64,000 bases of DNA from Heligmosomoides polygyrus polygyrus (GCA_947396885.1 OX377203.1:1116001-1180000); one strand, 5' to 3'. Positions 11,136 to 22,139 are shown, counted from the stretch's first letter. Notes: generated from the sequence alone by a model not told the origin. A program made the numbers and translations.

Positions 11136-12785
11136 CAATAATTTCAACAACGATAATTCTCATTGAAGAAAAAATTAGCTGAACTTTCTTTTGAATTTTT
11201 TTTCTCGCCTGCCAAAAAGTGAGCCTTCTTTTTAAAATTTTATAAAAAAATTTCAAGGATAAATAATGCAACAAAGAAAAACAATTGTTTTGAAGTTCAA
11301 GAAGGTTGCATTTTTCAACGCTGCGAAATCGCGATTTTATTTTAATTGATAAAAAATTCTGATTGTATAGAGTTTCACATCTGTCATCGGTACAAAAGAC
11401 ATTTGTGGAAAACAAATACATCTTCACTTTTTCTTGAAATAAGTAGCATTCACACAACTAATAGAATGAAATCACGGCAAGCAAGAAAAGTGCATGGAGG
11501 GGTGTTAGACTACAAAGCTGTGACACGACATGTCACTCGTTAACAATCGTGTGACACGATGTCATGTCACAGTGCTGCAGTTTTTCGCTTGGATTCAAAT
11601 CTTTCCAAGGAACTTTTTTGTCTATATATTCTTCAACTTCAGACATTGTTGACATTGACAAGCGCTGTAGACGAAAATATTTTCCGGCCACTGATTTATC
11701 GAGCTTCTCGACAAGAAGTGGCGGATCTATTCTAGTCCGGGGGGGGGGGGGGAGGCACATAACTAAAAAGTATTATATGTAACAAATCCACTTAAGACTT
11801 ACCAGCAGCTCTTACAGAACAACATAGGACCCTAAGCAAACAAAGAAAAAGAAGAAAAATTACATTTGTTGCGGTTGTAAGCCGGCAAAGTTGTCTGCCC
11901 TCTTTACCATGTTGGGTCCTGGTTATAACATGTCACGCAGCGGTCAGCACGCGGCATGCGGCTTCATGCGCCCTATTCACCATGTTAGGTTCTGGTTATA
12001 ACATGTCAGGCGGTGTCAGCACGCGGCATGCCTCCACTCCGTCGCTCTTTCTCCGCTGAGACGGTTGTAAAACCGCGGCGATTTTTTATTTTTTTGTTTG
12101 TTCGTTCGCTTTTGGCTTCTTTTAGGTTCCAGCTCGTTCTCTAGGCGTCGCTCGGTGAGCGTCAATTCGTTTTGTTACCTAATTTTTAGTTATGTGGCCC
12201 CCGGACTAAGATAGATTCGAAGTGGCTTCAATTATCAAAAAAATTGTAAAAAATCGATTGCTCGCACACGCCAGACAAGCCAAAATCGCGCGCTCGTGAC
12301 AAAAGATGAAGAACACATACACAAAAAAGTTCCTTCGAAAGATTTGAATCCATGTGAGAAAAAAAAACTGCAGCACTGTGGCACGACATCGTGTCACAAG
12401 ATCGGTCACGTGTGACATGATGTCGTGTCAAAGTTTGTAGCTTAGCATCCTTCCATTTCTAGCTTGCTGTGATTTCATTTTATTAGTTGTGTAAATGTAG
12501 CTTATTTCAAGAAAAAGTGAAGATCTATTTGTTTTCCACAAATGTCTTTTGTACCGCTGACAGCTGTGAAACTCCACACAAACCTTCAAAGAAAGTCATG
12601 CTAACGTTTTCTTGATCGAAAAATTATTCTATGATTTTCGGAGAGTCTCTAGTTTCATGTGGGAAGAACTCATTTTGATTTGGAAGATGTTCAGCTTGAT
12701 CTCAGAAGAACTCGGGCGGATCTCAGAAGCGTTTCGTCTGTTTAGAAAAGCGTCTAACTTGACGTGGAAATGGAAGATATCAAAA
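11136..12785. mobile_element. Fold-back element family B, copy 7
   Basis: The two arms (11136-11720 and 12230-12785) are inverted repeats that match through 'acaaaagacatttgtggaaaacaaat', the GTGACACGATGTC motif and 'ttccaaggaactttttt'. The right end reads TTGACGTGGAAATGG, like other family B ends. The left end was cut by SINE material. A hAT-type MITE (11723-12218) sits at the centre. No coding sequence. Confidence 0.65.
11723..12218 (+). mobile_element. hAT-type MITE, family A copy 2
   Basis: Same ends and internal 85-base units as copy 1. It is flanked by perfect 8-base duplications gaagtggc at 11715-11722 and 12219-12226. A poly-G run near 11740-11753 lies inside the left terminal repeat. 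It is inserted into the centre of a fold-back element. Confidence 0.9.
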
Positions 12786-12834
12786 CGTCCGCGCTCATTT
12801 GCGCCCAGGACAAAAACACTATAGTAGAGTTCGC

Positions 12835-12960
12835 GCAAAATTTTCGAATATCGAATTATACACGCAATTTTCGAGCATTCGAAATCAAATACATTCGAGA
12901 ATCGCGATTTTTTTGAAGATTCGAATTCAAATACTCAAACTCCTATGTTTTCGAGAATGA
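12835..12960. repeat. TTCGA-rich stretch
   Basis: A block rich in TTCGAA/TTCGAG and related motifs. It resembles the long palindrome at 35058-35253 and is probably a decayed relative. Confidence 0.4.
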
Positions 12961-13066
12961 CACTTACATGTCAGCAAGAAGCCCAAGGTCCTGTGGAAGC
13001 TTCAGAAGCTACCATGCTCACAATCAGACTCTGACGTGTCGTGAAAGCATACGATTTCGATGGAGC

Positions 13067-13300
13067 TGGATAAGGATAAAAGATAAAAACCGTAAAGCGT
13101 CAATCAATCCCTTTGCGGGATGCGCCACGCATTCTACATTCTTCTACGGGCGTCGTGGAGGCGGCAATATGAATACGTATTTGGCCTATTCAGTGACTTT
13201 CAGCGGTCGATCGAAAAACAAATCAGCGCTTTATCCTCCCCAGACAATCTTGCCAACCAAATCTTCCATCCCTCCGCGGTCGGTGATTTGGTACGGGGTC
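13067..13300 (-). mobile_element. SINE copy 6, degenerate
   Basis: The 3' two-thirds of the SINE is recognisable (GGGATGCGCCACGCATTCTA at about 13117, and the GGATAAGGATAAAAGATAA tail at 13068). The tRNA-like 5' part is lost near 13300. Confidence 0.65.
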
Positions 13301-13990
13301 GATGCGAGGCCTTTGCTTCGGTGTCTTCGCTAGCATTCAGGCAAGATTTACACTTGATCTTTGCGCGGGGCGGAAGTATAACAATGACCTACATCGATCA
13401 CGCGCGCGGTGTAATCGATATTAATCGCAAGCTGCCGAGCCGCGGGGCGCCTGAAGTATAAACTAAGCCTGGTATCCGTATCGCCTCTCTTACAAAGCTA
13501 AATCTCCAGGATGTGGTCTCAAACGCTCGGACAAGTCTCCGATAAGTACCAGTCGTTCCGCTATTGTTTCTCCTTTTTTTTTAATATTTTGCCTCGAGAG
13601 CCAAGGACGGAGTCAATTCAATTTTGATTTAAGGAAATAATGGCTAGTTTCGATATTAAACCGCCCCCCGCTGCGGCACCAATACCGCAGTTTTTATCAA
13701 ACCCCTCGTTGATACGATTTCCAGGAAGAAAATTGTGCACCAGTTGATTTAATACTCAAGAAATTTCTATGACCTAAGGTTGGAGACTGCATATGTAGAT
13801 ACAGAAGCTTTCTCGTCATGCTCATCTTCCGAAACTGCTCAAGGAAGTTCAGAAAGTTCAGAAGTTTCAGAAGTTTGGCCTGAATACCGCTTGGACGAAT
13901 GAGCTTTTAAATCCCGATTTTCTTTTCCATGCTCCGAAGAAGACGTTTACGCCGCAATCTCAGTGGCAAGCAATCCTTCGCTTCGCAGAT
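13301..13990. other. Unassigned DNA with MITE-like scrap
   Basis: No gene is supported. At 13367-13475 are two copies of 'gaagtata' around GC-rich DNA with an ATCGAT-like core. This looks like a decayed Harbinger-type MITE of the kind at 26794. Confidence 0.35.
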
Positions 13991-13991
13991 A

Positions 13992-14097
13992 ATAAAGGAT
14001 AAAGGATAAAGGACGGCGTTACTCAATCCCTTTTGGGGTGCGCCACGCATTCTACTTCTACGGGATGTCGTGGAGGCGATTTGAATACGAGTACACC
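13992..14097 (-). mobile_element. SINE 3' fragment
   Basis: A tail of three AAAGGAT-type units followed by about 75 bases of the SINE 3' region, GGCGTTACTCAATCCC through GATGTCGTGGAGGCG. It is then broken by unrelated sequence. Confidence 0.75.
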
Positions 14098-14370
14098 TCT
14101 CGCCAGCAACGTTATGTCAAGATTTAACGACAGTCGATAAAGGAATGGCGATCCTATTCTAGGCTGCCTCGATGTGGGACAAGCGCTGAAGTATAAGTAC
14201 AGCACAGGTAAGGGTTCTTTCGGGTGAATCCGAATTAGTTTCACCAGTCAGAAGAGGTCAGAAAGGGTTGAGCGGACCTGGCGAGGAATAAACATAAGCA
14301 ATATTGAATTCATGATCGATATCCATGACCTACTCTAATTGTAGATCGTTCCAGAAAATAGGAAGGTAGT

Positions 14371-15166
14371 AGGTATATACAATTTTCACGTCGAATTGGA
14401 CGTCGGATTTCAAATCAAGTTGGACACTCTTCTAAACTAGCTTCAAGACTTCTGAAATCAAAGCGAACTCCTCAAAACGACCTTCAGATAGGTTAAACTA
14501 CAAATTCAATAAAATGGTTAGGATGATTTCTTGTTCGAGGAAAATCTGGTTTACCTTTCTCTGAAATTGTTTAGTTTACCGCCCCAATAGTGTAATGGTT
14601 TTATAAATTTTTTATTTCCAAAGCAAAAATTAAAAACTGTCATAAAGCACTGCGAAACAGCAAGCATATAGCTTAATAAAAGATCCGATTGCGCCATGTA
14701 CTCAAAAATTTGACTTTTAATTTGAATGACAGCGCAAAAATACCACTTACATGAGCCATTAAAATGAGGATTAGTGTGTCCTTTACAGTTGTTTTTGTTG
14801 TGTCGTTTACAGGTGTGAAACTCCATGCAAACAGAAATTCTGCTATCAACCGCGACGTCTTGGACCAGGGCATGGCGCTATCTATTTTTTGGCACAAAAA
14901 ATTTCCGCCTGCCTGCTTATAAAACAAGCTTTAAATCATCCTAAAAAAATATAATCAAAAAATCAAACAATATGTTCATTTGTCGGGTAGGTGAAATGAA
15001 ACATCAAAGAAAGTTGTACTAAAACATTCCTTGAACAAAATAATATTCTGAGCTTTTTGGAGAGCCTCTAGTCCAATATAGAAGAAGAGCTCATTTCGAT
15101 TTGGAAGAGTCCGCTTCGTTTTAAGAAGGCCTAGGCCAGCTTAAAAGCGTCCAATTCGACATGAGA
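14371..15166. mobile_element. Fold-back element family B, copy 1
   Basis: The left arm begins TACAATTTTCACGTCGAA and the right arm ends near TCCAATTCGACATG. The arms are inverted repeats, for example 'gacttctgaaatcaaagcgaact' against its complement near 15080-15130. Internal boxes include GCATGGCGC at about 14870. No coding sequence. The right terminal dozen bases are missing where a mariner relic begins. Confidence 0.6.
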
Positions 15167-16160
15167 GTGATCTACCTTATGGCCGCAATTCCAGAAGAGC
15201 ACCTTCGAGCCTTTAGGAATGGTGTCGTGGAACTAGGAGGATGGCAACCGTCCGGAACTTCAACAGCGCACTGGGAGAGGACACCGCTTCCATCAGGACT
15301 GGTCAAACGCCTTCAAAGCAGGAGACACGGACCTCAACGACAAGCCTTGGCAATGACGCTCCAGACGGTGGAGAATGCCGTTGCTCTCAATGCTTTACGA
15401 GAGAATTCGGTGCTTAGGACTCGTCGTCTTGCGAAAGGACTCGGTTGCACCCATCGAACAGTCTTCAGTCGCCACCAGGCCCTCGGCCACCGAAAAGGGT
15501 CGAATCGATAGGTTCCTCATGTCTCCCCGGATACCATGCGGTTTACCCAGGCATCCATCTTTCAGTTTCTCTACCCCATCCGCAAATAAAGGAGTTTCTG
15601 GAAGGTGTGACCATTCGAGATGAGAGCTGGGTCCTCTACGACTCCAGCTCACACCGTGACGTTTGGCTACTTCGAGAAGAAGAACCGCCAGCAGAAGCCA
15701 AATCGGACCTCCACCCACAGAAAAGTCTCCATGCGGCTTCTGTGATTCATGAGGAATGATGCCATTCGAGCTTCTCCCGAAAGGACCACCGTCGGACCTG
15801 GTAACATCTAAGCTAATCAGCTTCAGAAACTGCCGGACACTGATCGAGAAAAACGGCCGGAACGAGCTTCTGTCCACTTATTTCAAGACAACCCTCGGTC
15901 CCATAAAGAAACCCGTCAAAATTGGAAGAACTGCTGAGCTGGAGCTCGGTCCCTACCCACCATATTGCCCTGCTATGCCCCTCTGACTATCCCTTATTTC
16001 GTCAGATTAAGGTACTCCTAGTGAAGAAAAAATTCTCCAAAGTTGAAGATGTTGGAAGGGCTATCAGCGACTTCTCTGACTCTCAGTCTTCCTAGATCCG
16101 GGGGTAGAGAATCTTGACTTGTCCATTAGGTGAGAGACCGTAGTGGCTAACGGTGGTAGC
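15167..16160 (+). pseudogene. mariner transposase relic
   Basis: A decayed mariner transposase read in all three plus-strand frames. Recognisable pieces are LAKGLGCTHRTV (helix-turn-helix), DESWVLYDSS (first catalytic D), SDLHPQKSL, ELLPKGPP, LGPYPPYCP (the normally HPPYSPDL stretch) and VVANGG near the end. The second catalytic region (HDNARP) is not readable. Many frameshifts and stops show it is long dead. The subfamily differs from the element at 2967. Confidence 0.75.
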
Positions 16161-16166
16161 TACATA

Positions 16167-17218
16167 TTAGGTTGTCCCATAAGTCTTCGCCGTTTATTTT
16201 TCAACGATTCATTGCGGATATCGCCGGCGGTATCTCGATAGCGCTGCACAGTTTTCGAAAGAGAATGATTTTCTCTATCAGAACATGCATTGCGTTTCTT
16301 TTTCATCCTGAATTTTGTCAATTTTTAGGTCGTTAAAGTGAAAAGTGAAAAGTGAAAAGTGGCCATTTGCGCAGTCGCTTCTCTCCGCTTAGATTTGGAA
16401 TTTTTTGCGCAGCTTTTCATGGCATTTGGAAGACAATGTTTCGCACTACAAGAATACGTGCTGGCGCTATTTGCTTACTTGTCCTCTATTGATTTTTAGG
16501 CCATAAAATTGAGACGTTCGACTTTTCGGTCCGAATTTTTACCGACAGCTCCTGCTCTGTGGTTGGACTTTTTTGCTTGGTGTTAGATGTCGTTCAGAAG
16601 AGGATGTCTTGCTCAGTAAGAATTTGTGTCGCGCTTATTGGCTCATGCTGATTTCTGTCGAATATCAACAACTGAACAAGAAGGAGTTGTTGGTGAAGAT
16701 GATTTTTCTCTTTTTCGAAATTTGTTGATATTCGACAGAAATCAGCATAAGCCAATAAACGCGACACGAATTCTTATAGAGCAAGACATTCTCTTCCAAG
16801 CGACATATAACACCAAGCAAAAAATCCCAACCACAGAGCAGGAGCTGTCGGTAAAAATTCTGACCGAAAAAACGGACGTCCCAATTTGATGACCTAAAAA
16901 TCAACAAAGGACAAATGAGTAAATAGGGCCAACATGAATTCTTGTAGTACAGAACATTGTCCTCTAAAGGCTGTGAAAAACTGCGCAAAAATTCCAAATC
17001 TAAGCGGAGAAAAGCGACTGCGGGGATGACCACTTTTTCACTTTTCACTTTAACGACCTAAAAATTGACAAAATTCATGATGAAAAAAGAAACGCAATAC
17101 ATGCTCTGATAGAGCAAAACGTTCTCTTTCGAAAGCTGTATAGCGCTATGCAAGAGACCGCCGGCAAAATCCACAATGAACTGTTGAAAAAACGGCGGAG
17201 ACTTATGGAACAACCCAG
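16167..17218. mobile_element. 1-kb TA-flanked fold-back element
   Basis: It starts TTAGGTTGTCCCATAAG and ends with the inverted TTATGGAACAACCCAG, with TA at 16165-16166 and 17219-17220. The two halves are inverted copies along almost the whole length, with a turn near 16690-16720. Landmarks in both arms include 'ctaagcggagaa', 'ttaacgacctaaaaattgac' and 'gaaacgcaat'. The termini look mariner-like, so a mariner transposase probably moved it. No gene lies inside; open frames on the arms are non-coding mirror images. Confidence 0.85.
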
Positions 17219-17220
17219 TA

Positions 17221-17330
17221 TCAGTGATTCCTCTGACTCCAAGTCTCCCCAGTTTCGAAAGGAAATCGCTGGCTTGGCCATTAGGTAGGAGACCGTAGTG
17301 GCTAACGGTGGTGGCTCTATTGTTGAGTTA
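17221..17330 (+). pseudogene. Second mariner transposase C-terminus
   Basis: This stretch repeats 16055-16160 in the same orientation ('gactccaagtctccccag', 'gagaccgtagtggctaacgg'). In translation it gives a mariner-like tail (DSKSPQF... VVANGGGS). The fold-back element therefore sits between two direct copies of a transposase end. Confidence 0.6.
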
Positions 17331-17399
17331 ATCGCATTTAATTCCACTTCTGAATAAGAAACAAAAAGCATAAACCCAACACTTTCCGGTCAACCTAAT

Positions 17400-18195
17400 G
17401 CCACTTACCCAAGTTAGATGGGCACTACCAAGCACGAGACAGAAACCTGCCTTGAACAGCTTCCTGAGCAGCGTAAAATCGTTAATCGGCGGCGGTGGAA
17501 CACCGTAGCTCTCGCGACGTTGCTGCATCGTCGGCGGCATACGGTAGGTAGCGTGCAGTCAACAGCAGCAGAAGCAGCTCAACAGCAGCAGTTGCAGTAG
17601 GTGGCCGGCTAGTAGCAGAAGGACGACGACGAGCGAGCGACACGGACACCACGGCTGCGCGCAGCCAAAATAAAGACCTCAAAATCAGCCGAAGAAGCGT
17701 GCGCGCGGATCGCCCCGGTGATACGCGCGCACGTACCGTGTCAGCGCAGTAATCCGTCGAAAAACTGATTGATTACGGGGAGATTTCGTGATTTTGTCGA
17801 GATCCACAGCAACACCTCCGGCAGAAAAACGCCGGCCGCCGCGGCTGATGGTCGCCGTCGCCGTCGCCGGTTAGTCAACGGGCAAACGGCGACGGTGGCG
17901 GCGGCGGTCGCTGCTGGCTGCTGACCGCAATCGCGCGAGGTCGCTCGAGAAAAACACCGCTCTTCGTTGCGGAAACTAGCCGAGATTTTGACACAGTCCG
18001 TCGGCTACCGTAGCCGGATGGAGCTGGACCACGGGGCGGGGGACGCTTCTGAGCCAAATTCCTCCAAGGAAAGCAGCTCAAGGCTCATCCGTCAATCTCC
18101 AGCTTACCCTAGACGCCAATTCAGACGAAGTCAGGAGCCATACGGTGCTCGCTTCAAACCCATGTCATCCGAAGGGCTGTTTCAATTCTTCCGTT
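17400..18195 (+). promoter_or_regulatory. CpG-rich block, possible gene 5' end
   Basis: This block is much richer in CG and GC than the surroundings. It holds CAG-repeat sequence at 17560-17600 and GGC/GTC repeats at 17845-17910. It looks like a promoter and 5' untranslated region leading to the candidate start at 18018. No TATA box or other defined site is claimed. Confidence 0.35.
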
Positions 18196-18212
18196 CCACG
18201 TGCGTTTGTTAA
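18018..18212 (+). CDS. Candidate first coding exon, product unknown
   Basis: From the ATG at 18018 the frame reads MELDHGAGDASEPNSSKESS and continues with a basic, Ser/Arg/Pro-rich segment to a TAA at 18210-18212. The last 15-20 bases fall in the left end of the Penelope-like palindrome that starts at about 18196, so a real exon would be interrupted by that insertion or would splice before it. Composition matches coding DNA better than the neighbours. No domain is recognised. It could equally be untranslated GC-rich DNA. Confidence 0.3.
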   Translation: MELDHGAGDASEPNSSKESSSRLIRQSPAYPRRQFRRSQEPYGARFKPMSSEGLFQFFRSTCVC

Positions 18213-18469
18213 AATTAGCTTTATTAAGCCTGACGTTTCAACGGCATGTCAAGGAGTGAAGAAATTTCGAATTTTCGACGACTGTTCACTCATATCGCCA
18301 ATTGCATTAGTTTTCCCAACCCTGCTAGCGCCAATGGTATTCCAAATGTGTCAAGAAGAGACAACTCCAATACGAACGCAACTTACCGCTGCTTTACCTG
18401 TGCTGAAAGACCGCCCAACTATATGACTGCCATAGAGCAGGTGAAACACGCGCGGTATATAAGAACGTA

Positions 18470-18886
18470 CGAGGATCATGGTGTCTCACAGCTCACCAGC
18501 ACAGTGGAATAAAGAGCAAAAGTCACCCATGGTGGAAACGCACTCGTTTCTGCTGTTCATCGCTGGATTGCGTTCATGGATGCGGAAGGCCTCCAGGGTC
18601 TTCCTGGTTCCAATCTCATTTTCGTGCAGTTGTATCGTGGATTTGATGCTAAAATCGTGTAGGTAGTGGGTCTCTTCGCGGTGTCTACCCGTTGGCCTTA
18701 ATAAACTTCACCTTCGCTCGCCAGCTAGATGCACTCCGATGCGAACACCTAGCACTCTACTCTGTTTCTCCTATGCATAGCTCACTGCAGGACAGACATT
18801 GAATTTGGTATACCACTCTCTTTGACCGCAGTCTCCATTCCTTCCATAAGGGTAACTCACGCAGTCCTCCGTAGTACAAGTGCGGT
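18470..18886 (-). pseudogene. GIY-YIG endonuclease remnant, left arm
   Basis: Minus-strand mirror of the right-arm remnant. It retains the start of the motif (LCIGET) and a downstream region matching the EILEDF.VFDRN stretch of the other arm, but frames are broken by indels. This is the nicking-nuclease domain of a Penelope-like element. The reverse transcriptase part is absent. Confidence 0.65.
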
Positions 18887-18913
18887 CATTGTCTGTCCGC
18901 AGCTGCCTCTATT

Positions 18914-19352
18914 ACCGCACCTGTACTACGAAGGACTGTGTGATTTTCCCTTATGGAAGGAATGGAGACTGCGCTCAAAGGGAGTGGTATACCAAATCCA
19001 ATGTTTGTCCTGCAGTGAGCTATACATCGGGGAACAGGTAGAGTGATAGGTATTCGCATCAGAGAGCATCTAACTGGCAAGCGAAGGCGAAGCTTATTGA
19101 ACCCACAGGCTAGACAACGCGAGGAGACCAACAACGCACAAGATTTTAACATCAAATGCAGCACAACTGCGCGAAAACGACGTCGGCACCAGGGAGATCC
19201 TGGAGGACTTCTGCGTCTTTGATCGCAACGATCCAACGATGAATAGGAACGAGTGCATTTCCACCATGAGTGACTTTCTGCCCCGTATTCCATTGTGCTG
19301 GCGAGCTGTGAGGCACCATCGTCCGCACTCTCTTGCCTCCCATGTGTGCTTC
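18914..19352 (+). pseudogene. GIY-YIG endonuclease remnant, right arm
   Basis: The frame reads GVVYQIQCLSCSELYIGE, the Cys-x-x-Cys plus YIG signature of Penelope-like endonucleases. A shift then leads into IGIRIREHLTGKRRRS, and another into EILEDFCVFDRNDPTMNRNE, the conserved C-terminal block with the metal-binding Glu region. At least two frameshifts make it non-functional. Confidence 0.8.
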
Positions 19353-19401
19353 ACTTACTCAATAGCTGTCTGGTAAAGCAGCGGTGAGTTGTGTTCGTTC
19401 T

Positions 19402-19547
19402 GGGGCCGGATTCATCAACGACTTACAGCAACTTGGCAGAGAAAATACAGCCGAAATCCCTGATATTGCTTGATAAGCCACGCTCTCAGAGATATAGACT
19501 GTATTTTCTCCGTTGAATTGCTGTAAGTCGTTGATGAATCCGGTCCC
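19402..19547. mobile_element. Palindromic MITE, family G copy 1
   Basis: Ends GGGGCCGGATTCATCAAC and GTTGATGAATCCGGTCCC. The arms pair through GACTTACAGCAA and AGAAAATACAG. It is inserted in the right arm of the Penelope-like palindrome; the left arm shows the empty site (reverse complement TTCGTATTGGAGTTG). The TSD is 2-3 bases at most (TG or CTG/TTG). Confidence 0.8.
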
Positions 19548-19980
19548 TGGAGTTGTTTCTGCTCGGCACCCTTACGATCTCACTGTTTCTAGCAAGATTG
19601 CCAAAATTAAGGTAGTTGGCGTTATGAGCGCACAGTCTACAAAAATTTGAACCTCTCTCAGGCTTTCAAAACGGCGATAACGTCGAACCGTCAGGCTTAA
19701 TCAAGCTTACTTTAACGAACCTGCGAGAAGAACTGAAACTGTTCCATCGAAATGCCCAGATTTCGTAGTAGTCGATCTTCCGATGAGCCTTACTAGGAAA
19801 GGTTCCCAACTCATGGTGAGCTTTTGCGATGCAATTCTGACAGGATGTAGGGCCGTGTGAGCGGAGGCCAGAATTACACTGACGTTAGTTTTTGCTGAAC
19901 GCTTTTTTAAACACCGGAAAAAGAGGTGTAAAAACGTGTGCGCAACACTCATCAACCCCTATGACACCCCACGAAGTGTG

Positions 19981-20068
19981 CCTCGGTGGAGCAACCGGTA
20001 GTAGTGCCGCCTCATAGACGCACACCGGCAGGGCTTCGGGTTCGAGTCCGCGTACTGCCAATATTTTT
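19981..20068 (+). other. tRNA-like pol III module, left arm of D1
   Basis: A box A-like TGGAGCAACCGGTAGTAG at about 19986 and a perfect box B core GGTTCGAGTCC at about 20039-20049 are correctly spaced for a tRNA gene. A T5 run follows at 20064-20068, a pol III stop signal. The acceptor stem does not pair well, so it is not a normal tRNA. Confidence 0.65.
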
Positions 20069-20283
20069 GCAGTTTTAGTTTGTTGTTATTACGCTTTTTC
20101 ATGATCACAGGAGTCAATTTTAGACCATCAATGCTCATAACAAACCAAGGCTGTCTATTTGCGCCTTCGTTGAAGCACACATGAAGGAGCAAGTAAACAG
20201 CCATGGCATGTTGTAAGCATTGATGGTCTAAAATTGACTCCTGTGATCATGAGCAAGCGTAATAACAACAAACCGATATGTGC

Positions 20284-20373
20284 AAAAATATTGACAGTAC
20301 GCGGACTCGAACTCGAAAGCTCGTCGGTGTACTTCTATGAGGCGGCACTCCTACCTACTGCGCCACCGAGGCA
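20284..20373 (-). other. tRNA-like pol III module, right arm of D1
   Basis: Inverted counterpart of the left-arm module. On the minus strand it has TGGCGCAGTAGGTAGGAG (box A-like), GAGTTCGAGTCC (box B) and a T5 run at 20284-20288. Both modules read toward the centre of the palindrome. Confidence 0.65.
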
Positions 20374-20553
20374 CGTCTCGTGGGGTATCGTAGGGTTGAT
20401 GATTGTTGCGCATACGTTTTCACACCACGTTTCCAGTCTCTAAAGAAGCGTTCAGCAGAAACTAACTGTAATTCTGGCTTCTGTTCACACGGCCCTACGT
20501 CCTGTCAAAATAGCATCCACCATGGGTTGGGAACCTTTCCTTGATAGAGAACA

Positions 20554-21034
20554 AGGGCCAAAGGAAGGAAACCTCAAGCCCACGCCGCAGAAAAGCAGAA
20601 GAAGATCTCTCGTCTCGTCGTTACGGCTTCATCTGTCAAGGCCCAGGAAATCGCCAGCGCTTGCTAAACAGAGAATTTTCAGCAGAGATTCTTCATAGAA
20701 CGACCTCTGGTCACGTCTGACGACGCATGTCACGGTAGGGTCACGGTCACTGAATTGCCACATTACAGCATTACTGTATGAGTGGTAACACTGACACGTT
20801 ACCGATAGGGGTCACTCTGAGCGTCAAGGACAACGTCCGGGTTCATTCAGTGTCGCTGGAATGCGGCACGCCTCCCACATCTCCGTTAGGTAACGAACAC
20901 CTCGTCAAAAGTTCACTACAGGAAGTGTGCCACCTTACTCAAGACCCCGAAAACCTGACTTTCTTCGCCGACAACCATTCTGGCTGTTTCTCGCTCCTTC
21001 ATCTTCAACTTTGAGCGCACGATAACGCAATCGG
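20554..21034. other. Unassigned intergenic DNA
   Basis: No recognised gene. A 78-residue open frame (20778-21014) has no known domain. Confidence 0.35.
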
Positions 21035-21308
21035 CGAAGAGGCGCCGGCTGTTGCTTGCACCCTGGATCGAGGGGTTTTGGTCCGTGTCCCGCTTCTGCT
21101 CAGACTATTGACGCCTTCTATCCTTCTGGAGTCGATGAACTGGCAACAGAGTTGTCTGCGAAGGATAAGGTCCCAACTTGACCCTCTGGTGACTACCGCA
21201 AGTCATTGTTTGGACCATATACGCATTCCAATTTCCTCCACGAGCTCCCGTAGAGGTAGATTGCGTGGTGTATCCCAAAAAAGGATTGATTTGCGACGCC
21301 CTTTATGA
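21035..21308 (+). mobile_element. SINE copy 7, diverged
   Basis: An old copy of the SINE on the plus strand, visible from GGCGCCGGCTGTTGCTTGCA through the 3' region 'cccgtagaggtagattgcg' to 'gacgccctttatgatt'. Box sequences are mutated. Confidence 0.6.
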
Positions 21309-21765
21309 TTCAATCTCAACATTAGCGTCGTCCATACAGCAGGCGGAGGAAGCGCCGGTCCTCGTGTGCATTAGGAATGAACATTTAATAACGATTTTAA
21401 CGAATTTTTTTTTTAATTTTAAAGGAATTTAGCGGAATTTTTCAGACATTCAACAAAAAATTTTCGAATTTTTGCAATTTGCATTAAATCAAAGAAATCC
21501 GTCGACAAATTTGCTGTTCTCAACCTAAAAATACATGAATGAAAATTTCTGGGAAAATCTGCACAAAATAGAAAAAATGCTCAAACAACTGATGTTAGGA
21601 CGAAATAAGGACCTCTTGAGCTTGAAGGCCGTGGCAGTCATCCACCACATTTTCCCCGTTGTTGCCGCTAGTAACCCTCGTATCAAGAAGCATCCACTGA
21701 AGATCTCTGGCAAACTCAGGAGCAGGATGGAGTCGAAATCCAAATGTACCATTTTCACCTTTCAA

Positions 21766-21962
21766 ATCGATACAATGACTTGCGGTGGCCAACCGATGAA
21801 CAAGTCAGCGCTTTACCCTTCCCAGACAAGTCTGGTACCAATTCACCGACCCCGGAGGGATGGAAGGCTTGGTTGGCCTGGGCGGGAAATCCGAACCAGG
21901 AACCTGGTATCGGTTGCACGCGACAGTCGCGCCTCCTCCGACTGCGCTACACGCGCCCCTAT
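21766..21962 (-). mobile_element. SINE copy 8, 5' two-thirds
   Basis: The tRNA-like half plus adjoining body is present (GGAAATCCGAACCAGGAACC at about 21884; CTGCGCTACACGCGCCCC at the 5' end). The 3' third is missing at 21766. Confidence 0.8.
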
Positions 21963-22139
21963 AAGAAGATTAAAACAAATCCTCGATTTGAAAAATTATT
22001 GCGATTCATCTGAGAATTTACAATTTGCCTATCCCTAGAAAGTGAATGCAGTGAAATGTTATGAAATTTATATTTTTTATCGGAGAATAACTGCTGAAGC
22101 TTACATTGTGGCCCACATGAAGTATTACGCAGAAAACTA

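Larger units (their letters stand above)
18196..19735. mobile_element. Head-to-head pair of Penelope-like element 3' ends
   Basis: A palindrome with arms of about 690 bases around a spacer at 18887-18913. Both outer ends carry 'gtcaggcttaat(a/c)aagct' (read inward on the minus and plus strand respectively). Each arm encodes the C-terminal GIY-YIG nuclease of Penelope-like retroelements, pointing away from the centre. Inverted arrangements are common for this class. The right arm has gained a 146-base MITE (19402-19547) that the left arm lacks. Confidence 0.75.
19793..20553. mobile_element. Fold-back element family D, copy 1
   Basis: A palindrome of about 760 bases. Ends are GGAAAGGTTCCCAACTCATG and the inverse at 20527-20548. 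Inner landmarks on both arms are 'tgcgatgcaattctgacagg' against its inverse, 'gttcagcaaaaact' and the central 'tgatcacaggagtcaatttt'. Each arm carries a tRNA-like module facing the centre. No protein is coded. Confidence 0.85.

Noticed and set aside
15395..15877. 160-residue minus-strand frame
   Set aside because: Antisense shadow of the mariner transposase relic read on the plus strand.
16665..17371. Open frames on both strands of the 1-kb fold-back
   Set aside because: Mirror-image frames of the two arms, with no domain and poor coding character.
19981..20068. Functional tRNA genes in the fold-back arms
   Set aside because: Boxes A and B are good, but acceptor and anticodon stems do not form a standard cloverleaf.
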